From: Abiotrophia defectiva ATCC 49176
GTDB taxonomy: Bacteria > Bacillota > Bacilli > Lactobacillales > Aerococcaceae
Length of the DNA stretch: 64,000 nucleotides
NCBI RefSeq assembly: GCF_000160075.2
Contig: NZ_KI535340.1
Location: forward strand, 275,120-339,119
Direction: 5' to 3'
Below the pieces are notes generated by a model that was given only the letters and a program-made list of their open reading frames with translations, was not told where the DNA came from and made no database searches. Both the position numbers and the translations under genes were made by a program. Each line of letters begins with the position of its first letter. Positions within the stretch are counted from its first letter, which is position 1. Positions 1 to 7,464 of the stretch are shown piece by piece.

Positions 1-861
1 TGCTAGCTGACCATAGGTAAAGCCTTCTAGACTTACTAATCGCTGACCTCCTTCTGCCATTTTACCTAAGACATAGCCCGCGAAATCAAAGTCTTCCCCC
101 TGCCCCATATAATAATCGCCAGCCAGGGCAATAAGCTCCTGAGCCAAGGCCTGATTAAGGGCATGAGCGCCTTGAGAGGTCGCAGCATTGGCCGTTAAGC
201 GCACTGCGATATGGCGTGGCTTGGCATAGAGACCTAGGGTAGGATTGCTTTGCTCTGCAATTGGTTGGGCCAAAATTTGGGCTAGTTTGGATTCCCCAAT
301 ACCAAAGAAATTAAGATAGAGCGACTCCATGGCCTCTTGCTTGCCTAGCTGTTTAGCTAAATCTGGTAGGACCTCTTGCTTGAGCATTTGATTCATTTCA
401 AAGGGCGGGCCCGGCAAGAGAATGTAGGTCACCCCTTCATGTTGGTAGACAGAACCACATGCTAAGCCATAGGCATTCCACAAGGCCTTGCCCCCTTTCA
501 AAGTAAGAACCTGCAGCAAGTCAATTGGTGCACATTCCCGCCCCTCATGAGCTAAATGCTGGTTTAACTTAGCCAGTTGGCGCGGATCCTCTTCCAAGGT
601 CGTCCCAACAAAGGCCGCCACTACTTGCTTGGTAATATCATCATGCGTAGGGCCCAGACCACCGGTTAAAATGACCAAGTCTGAACGCGAATGCGCTAGT
701 GCTAAGGCTTGGGTCATACGTTCCCAGTTGTCTCCTACTGTCTGCTGATAGTAGGTACCAATACCAATAGCTAATAATTGCTTAGCAATATCACTCGCAT
801 TACTGTTGACCACATAACCCATCAAAAGTTCTGTTCCGACTGAAATAAGTTCTGCCTTCAT
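1..861 (-). CDS. cinA: CinA-like protein, C-terminus cut by the window edge
   Basis: The minus-strand frame is open from 861 to the left edge (287 codons, no stop), so the C-terminal part lies outside the window. The product begins MKAELISVGTELLMG and has the MoCF/MoaB-like domain of CinA, with the motifs LTGGLGPTHDD (about residue 65) and LLPGPPFEM (about residue 140) typical of the nicotinamide-nucleotide/ADP-ribose-phosphate hydrolase half. The C-terminal amidase domain would follow off the edge. In Lactobacillales, cinA is often found next to recA and belongs to the competence regulon; recA is not visible here. Two ATG codons sit side by side (864 and 861); AGGAGG lies 3 bases from the first and 6 from the second, so 861 is the more likely start. 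Seen: motifs and ribosome site. Known: family role. Certain about the family, not about the physiological role. Confidence 0.92.
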   Translation of the reverse strand, partial: MKAELISVGTELLMGYVVNSNASDIAKQLLAIGIGTYYQQTVGDNWERMTQALALAHSRSDLVILTGGLGPTHDDITKQVVAAFVGTTLEEDPRQLAKLNQHLAHEGRECAPIDLLQVLTLKGGKALWNAYGLACGSVYQHEGVTYILLPGPPFEMNQMLKQEVLPDLAKQLGKQEAMESLYLNFFGIGESKLAQILAQPIAEQSNPTLGLYAKPRHIAVRLTANAATSQGAHALNQALAQELIALAGDYYMGQGEDFDFAGYVLGKMAEGGQRLVSLEGFTYGQLA

Positions 862-935
862 CATACCCCTCCTTATATATATAGACCAAAAGCCTAGCTG
901 TCGCATTTTTTTTGCAGGCCTTTTTCACTTCTTTT

Positions 936-965
936 ATTATAGCCTATCCCTGAAGCCTTAGGCTA
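936..965 (-). promoter_or_regulatory. Candidate cinA promoter with overlapping inverted repeat
   Basis: Read on the minus strand, a perfect TATAAT (936-941) lies about 75 bases upstream of the cinA start. No good -35 is visible. A 7-bp inverted repeat, TAGCCTA (940-946) and TAGGCTA (959-965), ends in the -10 box and could be an operator. No consensus competence (com-box) sequence was recognised. Confidence 0.35.
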
Positions 966-1037
966 GTAGGATTGCTTAAAGTTTAAGGCTTTATACATAT
1001 TTTATAAGTCATCCAATCAACCACTTCTAAAGCCATA

Positions 1038-1066
1038 TAAAAAGCACCTAGCTAACTAGGTGCTTG
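1038..1066 (-). terminator. Rho-independent terminator of the 1071-1772 gene
   Basis: A perfect 10-bp stem AAGCACCTAG/CTAGGTGCTT with a 4-base loop is followed on the minus strand by TTTTTATA. It lies directly after the stop codon at 1071. Confidence 0.85.
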
Positions 1067-1070
1067 AAAC

Positions 1071-1772
1071 TTAGTTTTCAAGATGAATTTCCTGAGGTCT
1101 TAAGGCTTGTTTGGCCTTCCAGTTGGCCACTAAGAAGTCTGCTACAAGTAGGGCCGCAATTAGGACCAGGCTGACTGCCAAATAAATCACCCAGAGTGGG
1201 CTACCCGTTATAAAAGGTGGTTCACTGAGCAAGCCATAATTGCCACCTGTCAGTATATTAACCAGAACTAAACCGGCATTAATCGCCAAAGTGATAACTG
1301 CCAATTGCCAGCGCTTGAGTAGATTAGGTTGATAATTTTTGAAGAGGTAGATAAGGGCATTGACCCACAAGGCGTAGTGTCCCACTAAGAAAGAAAAGCT
1401 GGTAACATGCGGGAAATCATAGGGGTCGAAAACCGGATAGACCAAGGCAAAGAAGGCACCACTAGCCCCGAGTAAAGCGAAATATTGCTTGAAACGCGAT
1501 TTACCTGGCCATAGAACCAAGGCAAACATGGCCAAACGACAATGATAAAGTGGCAAACTATTTGAGATAGGTAGGGAATAAACCACATACCAGGTGTAGA
1601 GAACCGTCAACTGAATAATTTGCATAATGCGGAAGGTCTTAACATAGGCAGGATCGCGATATTTTCGTAAGGTTGTCCAACCGAGTACGACCAAAAGTCC
1701 GACAATGATCAAGAACCAACCCAAGGAAATGGCAGGCGGCGCGGACTGAGTAGTTGTCAAAAAATCTTTCAT
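1071..1772 (-). CDS. YwaF/TIGR02206-type integral membrane protein
   Basis: This is a 233-residue polytopic membrane protein with about seven hydrophobic segments (near residues 15-35, 50-68, 78-90, 98-115, 125-142, 156-176 and 192-215). The central motifs LPLYHCRLAMF (about 73-83) and DPYDFPHVTSFSFLVGHYAL (about 116-135) match the Bacillus YwaF family, TIGR02206, which is related to eukaryotic TMEM164. The histidine and cysteine in LYHCR and the histidine in VGHY are the family's conserved polar residues within the membrane. The exact function in bacteria is not known to me; an acyltransferase activity has been described for the eukaryotic relative. Ribosome site AAGGAGG precedes the ATG at 1772. 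It is monocistronic, with its own promoter (1847-1875) and terminator. Family call is firm, function open. Confidence 0.8.
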   Translation of the reverse strand: MKDFLTTTQSAPPAISLGWFLIIVGLLVVLGWTTLRKYRDPAYVKTFRIMQIIQLTVLYTWYVVYSLPISNSLPLYHCRLAMFALVLWPGKSRFKQYFALLGASGAFFALVYPVFDPYDFPHVTSFSFLVGHYALWVNALIYLFKNYQPNLLKRWQLAVITLAINAGLVLVNILTGGNYGLLSEPPFITGSPLWVIYLAVSLVLIAALLVADFLVANWKAKQALRPQEIHLEN

Positions 1773-1846
1773 AGGCGAAAGGCCTCCTTATAACATGATA
1801 TTGCTCATCATATAATGTCACAGGTCTCTGAGCCATGTGTTCCTTT

Positions 1847-1875
1847 ATTATACCCAGTCCACCCTTTTCTCGCAA
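1847..1875 (-). promoter_or_regulatory. Sigma-A promoter of the YwaF-like gene
   Basis: On the minus strand TTGCGA (1870-1875) and TATAAT (1847-1852) are separated by exactly 17 bases. The leader of about 70 bases ends in AAGGAGG before the start at 1772. Confidence 0.7.
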
Positions 1876-1919
1876 GAGGAACTTAGGACTAAAAAAATTG
1901 CTTGATCTAAGCACCTACA

Positions 1920-1949
1920 TTGTCTAATCTGCGCTTGATAGGTTATAAT
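1920..1949 (+). promoter_or_regulatory. Sigma-A promoter of zwf
   Basis: TTGTCT (1920-1925) and TATAAT (1944-1949) are 18 bases apart, 27 bases upstream of the zwf ATG. The leader is very short. Confidence 0.6.
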
Positions 1950-1975
1950 ACAAGTGAATGAATTGGAGGTATCCC

Positions 1976-3409
1976 ATGAAAGAACAACCTATCCTTTTAA
2001 CCCTCTTTGGGGCAACGGGTGACTTGGCTTTCCGCAAGCTCTACCCTGCTATTTACCAACTCTATCGCAGTGGCCGTCTATCTCAGAATTTTGCTCTGAT
2101 TGGGACTGCCCGTCGTCCATGGTCTGATGAACATTTTCGTCAAGTCATTGTAGACAGTGTGGGTGCTCAGGCACTTAGCCCTGATCACGTTCAGGAATTC
2201 GCCTCCCACTTCTATTACCTCTCCCACGATGTTCAAAATACTGAACACTATGATCAACTCAAAGATTTGGCAGACCGACTTGATGCTACTTACCAAACCC
2301 AAGGTAACCGCCTCTTCTATCTGTCCATGTCGCCTACCTTCTTCCCAATTATTGCCGAGCACATTAAATCACAAGGTCTTTTGGGATTAGGCTTTAACCG
2401 CCTCATTATCGAAAAACCATTTGGACACGACCTAGCTTCTGCCCAAGAATTGCAAGACAAACTCAATGTGGCCTTCGATGAATCGCAAATCTACCGCATT
2501 GACCACTATCTGGGTAAAGAACTAGTCCAAGCCCTCTACCACTTGCGTTTCCACAACCAACTTTTCCGTCATACCTGGAATAAGGATCATATTGCCAGCA
2601 TCCAAATTTCCCTACCTGAAATGGTGGGGGTGGAAGAACGAGCAGGCTATTACGACCACTCTGGCGCTAGCCGTGACATGGTTCAAAACCACATACTCCA
2701 ACTGCTCGCCCTGCTGACCATGGCAGAACCTGCCTCCAACAAAACAGCAGATATTCAGTCAGCAAAATATCGTAGCCTAGCCAACCTACATCACTATGCT
2801 GACGCCCAAGAATGCCAAGCAAGTGTAGTTCGTGGCCAATACAGCGCTCAAGGCGACCTCAAGGGCTATCTAGAAGAAGAAGGTGTCGATCCTGCTTCAC
2901 GGACTGAGACCTATTTTGCAGCCAAAGTGACACTAGACTTACCAGAATGGGAAGGCGTTCCTTTCTATCTGCGGACCGGCAAGCGTCTCAATCAGAAGGC
3001 AACCATGGTGGATGTCCTCTATCGTCCAACCCAAGAAGGCCTTGAAGGCGACCATCTCCGCATTGAAATTGCCCCTGACCTGGGCTACACGCTCTGGCTC
3101 AACACCAAAGCCATCGGCTACAGCCAAGATAGCCACCGCGTACCACTCAGCTTCCGCTACAATTCAGAAGAATTGGCAGAAAGTCCAGATGACTACGCCC
3201 GCTTAATTTTCGAAGCTAGCCAAGGCGATCGCGAACATTTTACTCAATGGTGTGAAGTAGCTGCAGCCTGGAAATTCTTAGATAATATTCAAGCCTATTG
3301 GACTGCCGATACTGAGACACCACTTGCCCAGTATCTAGCTGGCAGTCATGGCCCTCAAGAAGCCGATGACCTCTTATCCCGTGATGGCTTCGAATGGCTC
3401 CTTAAATAA
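1976..3409 (+). CDS. zwf: Glucose-6-phosphate 1-dehydrogenase
   Basis: The product oxidises glucose 6-phosphate to 6-phosphogluconolactone with NADP, the entry step of the oxidative pentose phosphate pathway in the cytosol. At 477 residues it has the usual family length. The nucleotide-binding fingerprint GATGDLAFRK lies at residues 12-21 and the active-site signature RIDHYLGKE (with the catalytic histidine) near residue 175, followed by the large alpha/beta C-terminal domain with RTGKRL. An in-frame ATG exists at 1958, but the Shine-Dalgarno TTGGAGG lies inside that extension and is correctly spaced for 1976, so 1976 is the start. It stands alone between its own promoter and a strong terminator; no gnd or pgl lies beside it. 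Identification is secure. Confidence 0.97.
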   Translation: MKEQPILLTLFGATGDLAFRKLYPAIYQLYRSGRLSQNFALIGTARRPWSDEHFRQVIVDSVGAQALSPDHVQEFASHFYYLSHDVQNTEHYDQLKDLADRLDATYQTQGNRLFYLSMSPTFFPIIAEHIKSQGLLGLGFNRLIIEKPFGHDLASAQELQDKLNVAFDESQIYRIDHYLGKELVQALYHLRFHNQLFRHTWNKDHIASIQISLPEMVGVEERAGYYDHSGASRDMVQNHILQLLALLTMAEPASNKTADIQSAKYRSLANLHHYADAQECQASVVRGQYSAQGDLKGYLEEEGVDPASRTETYFAAKVTLDLPEWEGVPFYLRTGKRLNQKATMVDVLYRPTQEGLEGDHLRIEIAPDLGYTLWLNTKAIGYSQDSHRVPLSFRYNSEELAESPDDYARLIFEASQGDREHFTQWCEVAAAWKFLDNIQAYWTADTETPLAQYLAGSHGPQEADDLLSRDGFEWLLK

Positions 3410-3412
3410 GAT

Positions 3413-3451
3413 AAAAAAGAGTTTAGGACTTGAGCCTAAACTCTTTTTTTT
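3413..3451 (+). terminator. Rho-independent terminator of zwf
   Basis: The stem AAAGAGTTTAGG/CCTAAACTCTTT with a 7-base loop is followed by a run of T. It starts 4 bases after the zwf stop. Confidence 0.93.
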
Positions 3452-3464
3452 GCTATTTTTGAAC

Positions 3465-3518
3465 CAGTGGTCCACTCTGCCGAGTGGGCCACTAGCTCTG
3501 GATATTTGTGACTTTTTG
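3465..3518. repeat. Palindromic 82-bp repeat, unit 1 (left part, split by the IS)
   Basis: The unit starts with the palindrome GTGGTCCACTC (3467-3477), loop TGCC, and GAGTGGGCCAC (3482-3492; one base differs from a perfect arm). Its tail to 3518 resembles the tail of the complete unit at 4905-4930. The remaining 30 bases of the unit lie at 4849-4878 beyond the insertion sequence: 52 + 30 = 82 bases, the same period as between copies 2 and 3. Located between the convergent genes zwf and nrnA. Confidence 0.85.
3511..3518. repeat. 8-bp target-site duplication, left copy
   Basis: ACTTTTTG immediately left of the IS is identical to 4841-4848 immediately right of it. Eight bases is the usual duplication length for IS256-family elements. 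Confidence 0.88.
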
Positions 3519-4840
3519 GATTAAGTCCCTATAATTGTGTAAAAAGAAAAAGCCAGGTAATCTCTGGTACAATGTAGTTGTCCGAAAACATTGAAAGAGG
3601 AGATTACCATGACTTACCTTAATATTAACCTAAAACTTGAAGAATTAACAGAGGCAGTTTTAAACAGTGACATGAACACACTCATGAAGTCGCTGGCGAT
3701 TACCGTCTTCAATGCCTACATGGAAGAAGAACGCCACCAGTTTATCCAGGCCGCACCTCATGAACGCTCCGACCAGCGCCAAGACTATCGCAACGGCTAC
3801 TATGAACGTCAATGGACGCTCTCCATCGGCACCCTCAAATTACAAGTCCCACGCACGCGCTCTGGCGAGTTCAAAACCGAGCTCTTTGAACGCTATCAGC
3901 GCAACGAACAGGCCTTCCTGCTCTCCATGATGGAGATGGTGGTCAATGGGGTCTCGACACGCAAAGTCACTAAAATCGTACAAGAACTGTGTGGCGAGAC
4001 GGTCTCCAAGTCCTTTGTGTCCGATGTAATGAAGCGGTTGGATCCTGAGATTGAAGCCTTCAAAAATCGGACCTTGACCCACAGCCACTTCCGCTATCTC
4101 TACCTCGATGCCCTTTACATTAAGGTGCGTGAAGAGGGTCGTGTGGTATCCAAGGCAGTCTACCTTGCCCAAGGCGTTAACGAGGCCAACAAGCGTGAAA
4201 TCATCGGCTTTTGGGTGTCAGAAGAAGAAAGCAAAGAGGCTTGGCTGACCTTCCTTCAGTCCCTGCGAGCCCGTGGTTTGAGCCAGCCTACCCTGATTAT
4301 TTCAGACGCTCACTCCGGACTCAGAGCCGCTATCCAGCACTGTTTTGTCGGGGTGCCTTGGCAACGTTGCGTCTTTCATTTCTTGTCCAACATTGTCGAG
4401 ACCATCCCCAGAAAAGGAAGTCTAGAAGCACGCGCTAAGTTGAAGGCCATATTCCAGGCGCCCACCGCTGAACATGCACGGCGGCTCAAGGAAGCTTTTG
4501 AGGCTTCTGTCGCGGATAATCCTCGCTATCAGAAGGCCTTAAAGGTTTTAGATGAGGGCTTTGAAGATGCCGTTCAGTTTATGATGGAGCCTGAGATTTA
4601 CCATCCCAATTTACGGACTACCAATTCTGTCGAACGTTTGAATCGTGAAATCAGACGGCGGGATAAGGTCATTGGCGTCTATCCTAATGTCGCTTCTGCT
4701 GAGCGATTAATTGGCGCCATCCTCATTGATCTAAACGATGCTTGGCAGGCCAATGCGCGCCCCTTCCTGGTCAACTTCACCAAACGCAAATAAGCTATAG
4801 GACAGCCTACATATTTTTACACAGGATTTTGGACTTGACT
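3519..4840 (+). mobile_element. Complete IS256-family insertion sequence, 1322 bp
   Basis: The boundaries follow from the 8-bp duplication. The ends form an imperfect inverted repeat of about 27 bp, sharing AAGTCC, seven variable bases, then TGTGTAAAAA (left 3523-3545, right 4814-4836). One intact transposase gene fills the element. Size, terminal repeats, duplication length and transposase all agree with the IS256 (Mutator-like) family. Perfect duplication and an intact gene suggest a fairly recent, possibly active insertion; that last point is inference. Confidence 0.9.
3609..4793 (+). CDS. IS256-family (Mutator-type) DDE transposase
   Basis: A 394-residue product of normal family length catalyses cut/copy of the element through a DDE RNase H-like fold. 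The acidic triad is visible: Asp167 in YLYLDALYIKV, Asp233 in LIISDAHSGL and Glu342 in TTNSVERLNR. The WQRCVFHF segment (C/H motif, about residues 251-258) and the downstream RRRDKVIGVYPN are family hallmarks. A TTG upstream (3591) is in frame, but AGAGGAG lies between it and the ATG at 3609, which I take as the start. Codon use is more GC-rich than some neighbours. No frameshift or stop; the gene looks functional. Confidence 0.95.
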   Translation: MTYLNINLKLEELTEAVLNSDMNTLMKSLAITVFNAYMEEERHQFIQAAPHERSDQRQDYRNGYYERQWTLSIGTLKLQVPRTRSGEFKTELFERYQRNEQAFLLSMMEMVVNGVSTRKVTKIVQELCGETVSKSFVSDVMKRLDPEIEAFKNRTLTHSHFRYLYLDALYIKVREEGRVVSKAVYLAQGVNEANKREIIGFWVSEEESKEAWLTFLQSLRARGLSQPTLIISDAHSGLRAAIQHCFVGVPWQRCVFHFLSNIVETIPRKGSLEARAKLKAIFQAPTAEHARRLKEAFEASVADNPRYQKALKVLDEGFEDAVQFMMEPEIYHPNLRTTNSVERLNREIRRRDKVIGVYPNVASAERLIGAILIDLNDAWQANARPFLVNFTKRK

Positions 4841-4848
4841 ACTTTTTG
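4841..4848. repeat. 8-bp target-site duplication, right copy
   Basis: ACTTTTTG, identical to 3511-3518, directly follows the right inverted repeat of the IS. Confidence 0.88.
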
Positions 4849-4990
4849 AGGGAATTCAGCCACTTTCTTGGCGCGCCAGTGGTCCACTCCGCCGAGTGGA
4901 CCACTGGCTCCGGACATTTGTGGCTTTTTGAGGGAATTCAGCCACTTTCTTGACGCGCCAGTGGTCCACTCTGTCGAGTGGACCACTAGC
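4849..4990. repeat. Palindromic 82-bp repeat: rest of unit 1, unit 2 and partial unit 3
   Basis: Two further palindromes with perfect 11-bp arms GTGGTCCACTC/GAGTGGACCAC occur at 4879-4904 (loop CGCC) and 4961-4986 (loop TGTC), exactly 82 bases apart. Between and before them the spacer TTTTTGAGGGAATTCAGCC followed by CACTTTCTTG repeats almost exactly (4843 onward and 4925 onward). Arms are conserved while loop bases change. It is not a CRISPR array: the spacers are alike and there are only three copies. No coding capacity is apparent. Confidence 0.88.
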
Positions 4991-5009
4991 TCCTACTTTC
5001 CAGACACAA

Positions 5010-5045
5010 AAAACCCATTATATCATATATGATATAATGGGTTTT
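5010..5045. terminator. Bidirectional terminator between the repeat array and nrnA
   Basis: This is a perfect 36-base palindrome (17-bp arms AAAACCCATTATATCAT and its complement around AT). It has flanking A and T runs and lies 10 bases after the nrnA stop, so it mainly serves nrnA on the minus strand. Confidence 0.8.
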
Positions 5046-5055
5046 CTTCACCATG

Positions 5056-6042
5056 TTAAGCTTCTTGCTCAATCTCTTGGCGATATGCTAGAACGGCTTG
5101 CGCTAACTCTTCCACAATAGCTTGACGCTCAGCTAAACTATGGGCATTAGCACCACTAGCCATAGGATGGCCACCTCCATCGTGATTGGCTGCTATGCCG
5201 TTAATAACAGGCCCTTTGGAACGAATACGGCAACGATAGTGGTCACCATTGCCTTCTTGTTGAACGAAGATGACCCAAGACAGGACGCCTTCGATACGCC
5301 CCGGCAAGGTCACCGCAATCTGGGTTTGCTCTTCACTAATACCAAAAGTCTTAATGTCTTCTTGGCTAATGGTCACCCAAGCGACACCAGCTTCATTAAT
5401 GGACATGGTCTCAAAGATATGTCCTTGGAATTTGGCTTCTTCAAAACTCAATCGCATAAAGCGGTCACTAATCTCAAAGGATGAAAAGTCATATTGCTTG
5501 AGCCATGCGGCAACTTCCAAGGTCCGTGAAGTGGTTGACTCATATAGGAAGCGAGCCGTATCAGACACCATACCAGTATAGAGCAGGCGCGCAGCTTGAT
5601 CCTGCATAGGTAGCTGGTCCCCTAGATGACGACTGATTTCGGCAATGATTTCGCAGGTGGAACTGGCAATCGGATGGACAATTTGAAGTTGCCCGTAGTC
5701 ATCAACCGGCGGATGGTGGTCAATTTTAACCAAAGTCGCCCCCTTGTAATAATGATCGCCGTCAATCCGGGGTTGGTTGGCCGTATCACAGACAATAACC
5801 AGCGCGCCTTGGTAGTCGGCGGCTGACACCTTGTCCATGGCGCCAATCCACTTGAGCCCTTGGGTCGTCGTGCCCGCCGCTAAGACGCGTTTGTCAGGGA
5901 AAGTGGATTCAATCAGAGACTTGAGTCCTAATTGGGAACCGATGGCATCCGGATCAGGTCTCACATGGCGGTGAATGATAATGGTTTGGGTTGCTTGAAT
6001 TAATTGGAGGAGTGCTTGCGCCTCGTGATGTTCAATATACAT
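5056..6042 (-). CDS. nrnA: DHH-family oligoribonuclease / pAp phosphatase NrnA
   Basis: The protein degrades nanoRNAs of two to five nucleotides and dephosphorylates 3'-phosphoadenosine 5'-phosphate in the cytosol. All family motifs are visible in 328 residues: IIHRHVRPDPDAIGS (about 22-36), VIVCDTANQPRID (about 83-95), KIDHHPP (DHH motif, about 107-113) and, in the C-terminal DHHA1 domain, GGGHPMASGA (about 290-300). These bind the two catalytic metals and the substrate. It lies 30 bases after the ytoI-like gene on the same strand, the same pairing as ytqI/ytoI in Bacillus subtilis, so the two are probably co-transcribed. It ends in a strong palindromic terminator. Secure call. Confidence 0.94.
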   Translation of the reverse strand: MYIEHHEAQALLQLIQATQTIIIHRHVRPDPDAIGSQLGLKSLIESTFPDKRVLAAGTTTQGLKWIGAMDKVSAADYQGALVIVCDTANQPRIDGDHYYKGATLVKIDHHPPVDDYGQLQIVHPIASSTCEIIAEISRHLGDQLPMQDQAARLLYTGMVSDTARFLYESTTSRTLEVAAWLKQYDFSSFEISDRFMRLSFEEAKFQGHIFETMSINEAGVAWVTISQEDIKTFGISEEQTQIAVTLPGRIEGVLSWVIFVQQEGNGDHYRCRIRSKGPVINGIAANHDGGGHPMASGANAHSLAERQAIVEELAQAVLAYRQEIEQEA

Positions 6043-6072
6043 AGTAGTTTTCTACTTCCTTACTCGCTAAAC

Positions 6073-7383
6073 TTAATTGCGTTCAATCATTTGGCTGGTA
6101 ATAATGGCCTTGGCCACCAGGCTATTTTCGTGGAAAACATCCACCTGGGTCAGGGCCGCCCGACGGTTGTGGTTGAAGACATGGCCCTTAAATTGAATTT
6201 CATTACCGATTTGAATGAGGTTGAAATAATGAAGGTCGATCTTCTCGATGACACTGTTGAGATGGGTCAACTCAAAGACCTTGCGATCCGTCACTTGGGC
6301 AATCAGCTCCGTCAGAACCCCATAGGAAATAGTCCCGAAGTTGCCAATCATTTGAGGTTGTACGAAGGCTTGGAAATCATAGTCCGTCACTTCACTGGCA
6401 ACTTCTAACTGGGCCGTAATGTCTTCTTCAAAAGTATGCACCATTTGGGGTTGCTGTTGAACCACTTGAATGGCCTTGGAGACTTCTTCGCGCGTCACCA
6501 CCCCAAGCAGTTGGAGGTTATCTTCTACCACCGGAATCATCTCGATATCCTGCCAGATCATCTTGTGCGAGACACTGGCCACCGACATATGTGTCTTGAC
6601 AGTCACCGGATTCTTGGTCATGACCCGCTCCAACTGAATGGATTCTTGCTTACCTTGGACATCCTTAGCAGCCACAACCCCAATCAGACGTTGGTTATAG
6701 CAGACAGGAAAACGTTCCTGTCCCGTTTCTTCCATCAAGCGATTGAAGTCAGCTACCGAATCACTTGGCGCTAGAAGTGGCACCTGGGATAATGGTGTGT
6801 AGATATCCCGAATGGTCATGATTTCCTTCTTAATCATCTGATCCGCCATGGACCGGTTGATGATGGTCGCTACCGTGAAGGTATCGAAGGTAGTGGAAAT
6901 CACCGGCAAATTGCGTTCATTGGCCAAACTAATGACTTGATCACTCGCCTTGAAGCCCCCGGTAATGAGCACCGCAACGCCCTTTTCCAAGGCAAAGAGT
7001 TGGACGTCTTCCCGGTTCCCCACAATAATTAGGGAATCGTCGGTAAAGTAACGCTCCATGGCATCCTTGGTCATGGCCCCGATGATGAATTTAGACAGGT
7101 GTTGGGTCAGCCCTTGGCTGCCGCCTTGGACTTCCCCTTCAATAATTTGCACCACTTCACCAAAGGTTAACATTTCCGGCGAATATTTTTGCTTCTTCTC
7201 AATGCGAATGGTCCCAACCCGCTCAATGGTCGAGACAATCCCTAGTACTTCGGCGTCCTTAATGGCCCGGTAGGCCGTCCCTTCACTCATCTTGAGATGC
7301 TTGGCAATCCCTCGAACCGAGATTTTATCCCCGATGGGGAGGGATTCAATGTATTGGATAATCAAATCATGCTTGGTTGCCAT
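6073..7383 (-). CDS. ytoI: YtoI-like regulator: HTH, DRTGG, two CBS and a hotdog domain
   Basis: The 436-residue protein has four parts: an N-terminal winged helix (about 1-60, with ISVRGIAKHLKMSEGTAYR), a DRTGG domain (about 75-180, VLITGGFKAS), a CBS pair (about 190-310, VTRE and PVCYNQRLIGVV) and a C-terminal thioesterase-like hotdog domain (about 335-430). This architecture is that of Bacillus YtoI, a predicted transcription regulator sensing an adenine nucleotide or acyl ligand; the ligand is not known to me. Presence directly upstream of nrnA is conserved in Firmicutes and hints at a link to nucleotide or nanoRNA turnover. Start ATG at 7383 is preceded by AGAGAAGG. Architecture is clear; function is inference. 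Confidence 0.85.
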   Translation of the reverse strand: MATKHDLIIQYIESLPIGDKISVRGIAKHLKMSEGTAYRAIKDAEVLGIVSTIERVGTIRIEKKQKYSPEMLTFGEVVQIIEGEVQGGSQGLTQHLSKFIIGAMTKDAMERYFTDDSLIIVGNREDVQLFALEKGVAVLITGGFKASDQVISLANERNLPVISTTFDTFTVATIINRSMADQMIKKEIMTIRDIYTPLSQVPLLAPSDSVADFNRLMEETGQERFPVCYNQRLIGVVAAKDVQGKQESIQLERVMTKNPVTVKTHMSVASVSHKMIWQDIEMIPVVEDNLQLLGVVTREEVSKAIQVVQQQPQMVHTFEEDITAQLEVASEVTDYDFQAFVQPQMIGNFGTISYGVLTELIAQVTDRKVFELTHLNSVIEKIDLHYFNLIQIGNEIQFKGHVFNHNRRAALTQVDVFHENSLVAKAIITSQMIERN

Positions 7384-7407
7384 ATCGTCACCTTCTCTTT
7401 AGACACA

Positions 7408-7445
7408 AAAATAACTGTTATACTTCATATTATAACAGTTATTTT
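7408..7445 (-). terminator. Terminator of dinB
   Basis: A 15-bp stem AAAATAACTGTTATA/TATAACAGTTATTTT with an 8-base loop lies 20 bases after the dinB stop, with a T run on the minus strand. Confidence 0.8.
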
Positions 7446-7464
7446 AAAAAGTAACAGACCTGTT

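Noticed and set aside
3535..4823. IS boundaries placed at the TGTGTAAAAA inverted repeat
   Set aside because: The 8 bases outside those points do not match, whereas moving outward to the AAGTCC part gives a perfect ACTTTTTG duplication and restores the 82-bp repeat period.
3465..4990. CRISPR array
   Set aside because: Only three units; the spacers are nearly identical to one another and no cas gene is present.
5140..5484. Plus-strand frames over nrnA
   Set aside because: They lie antisense to a full-length, motif-complete gene and have no ribosome site or recognisable product.
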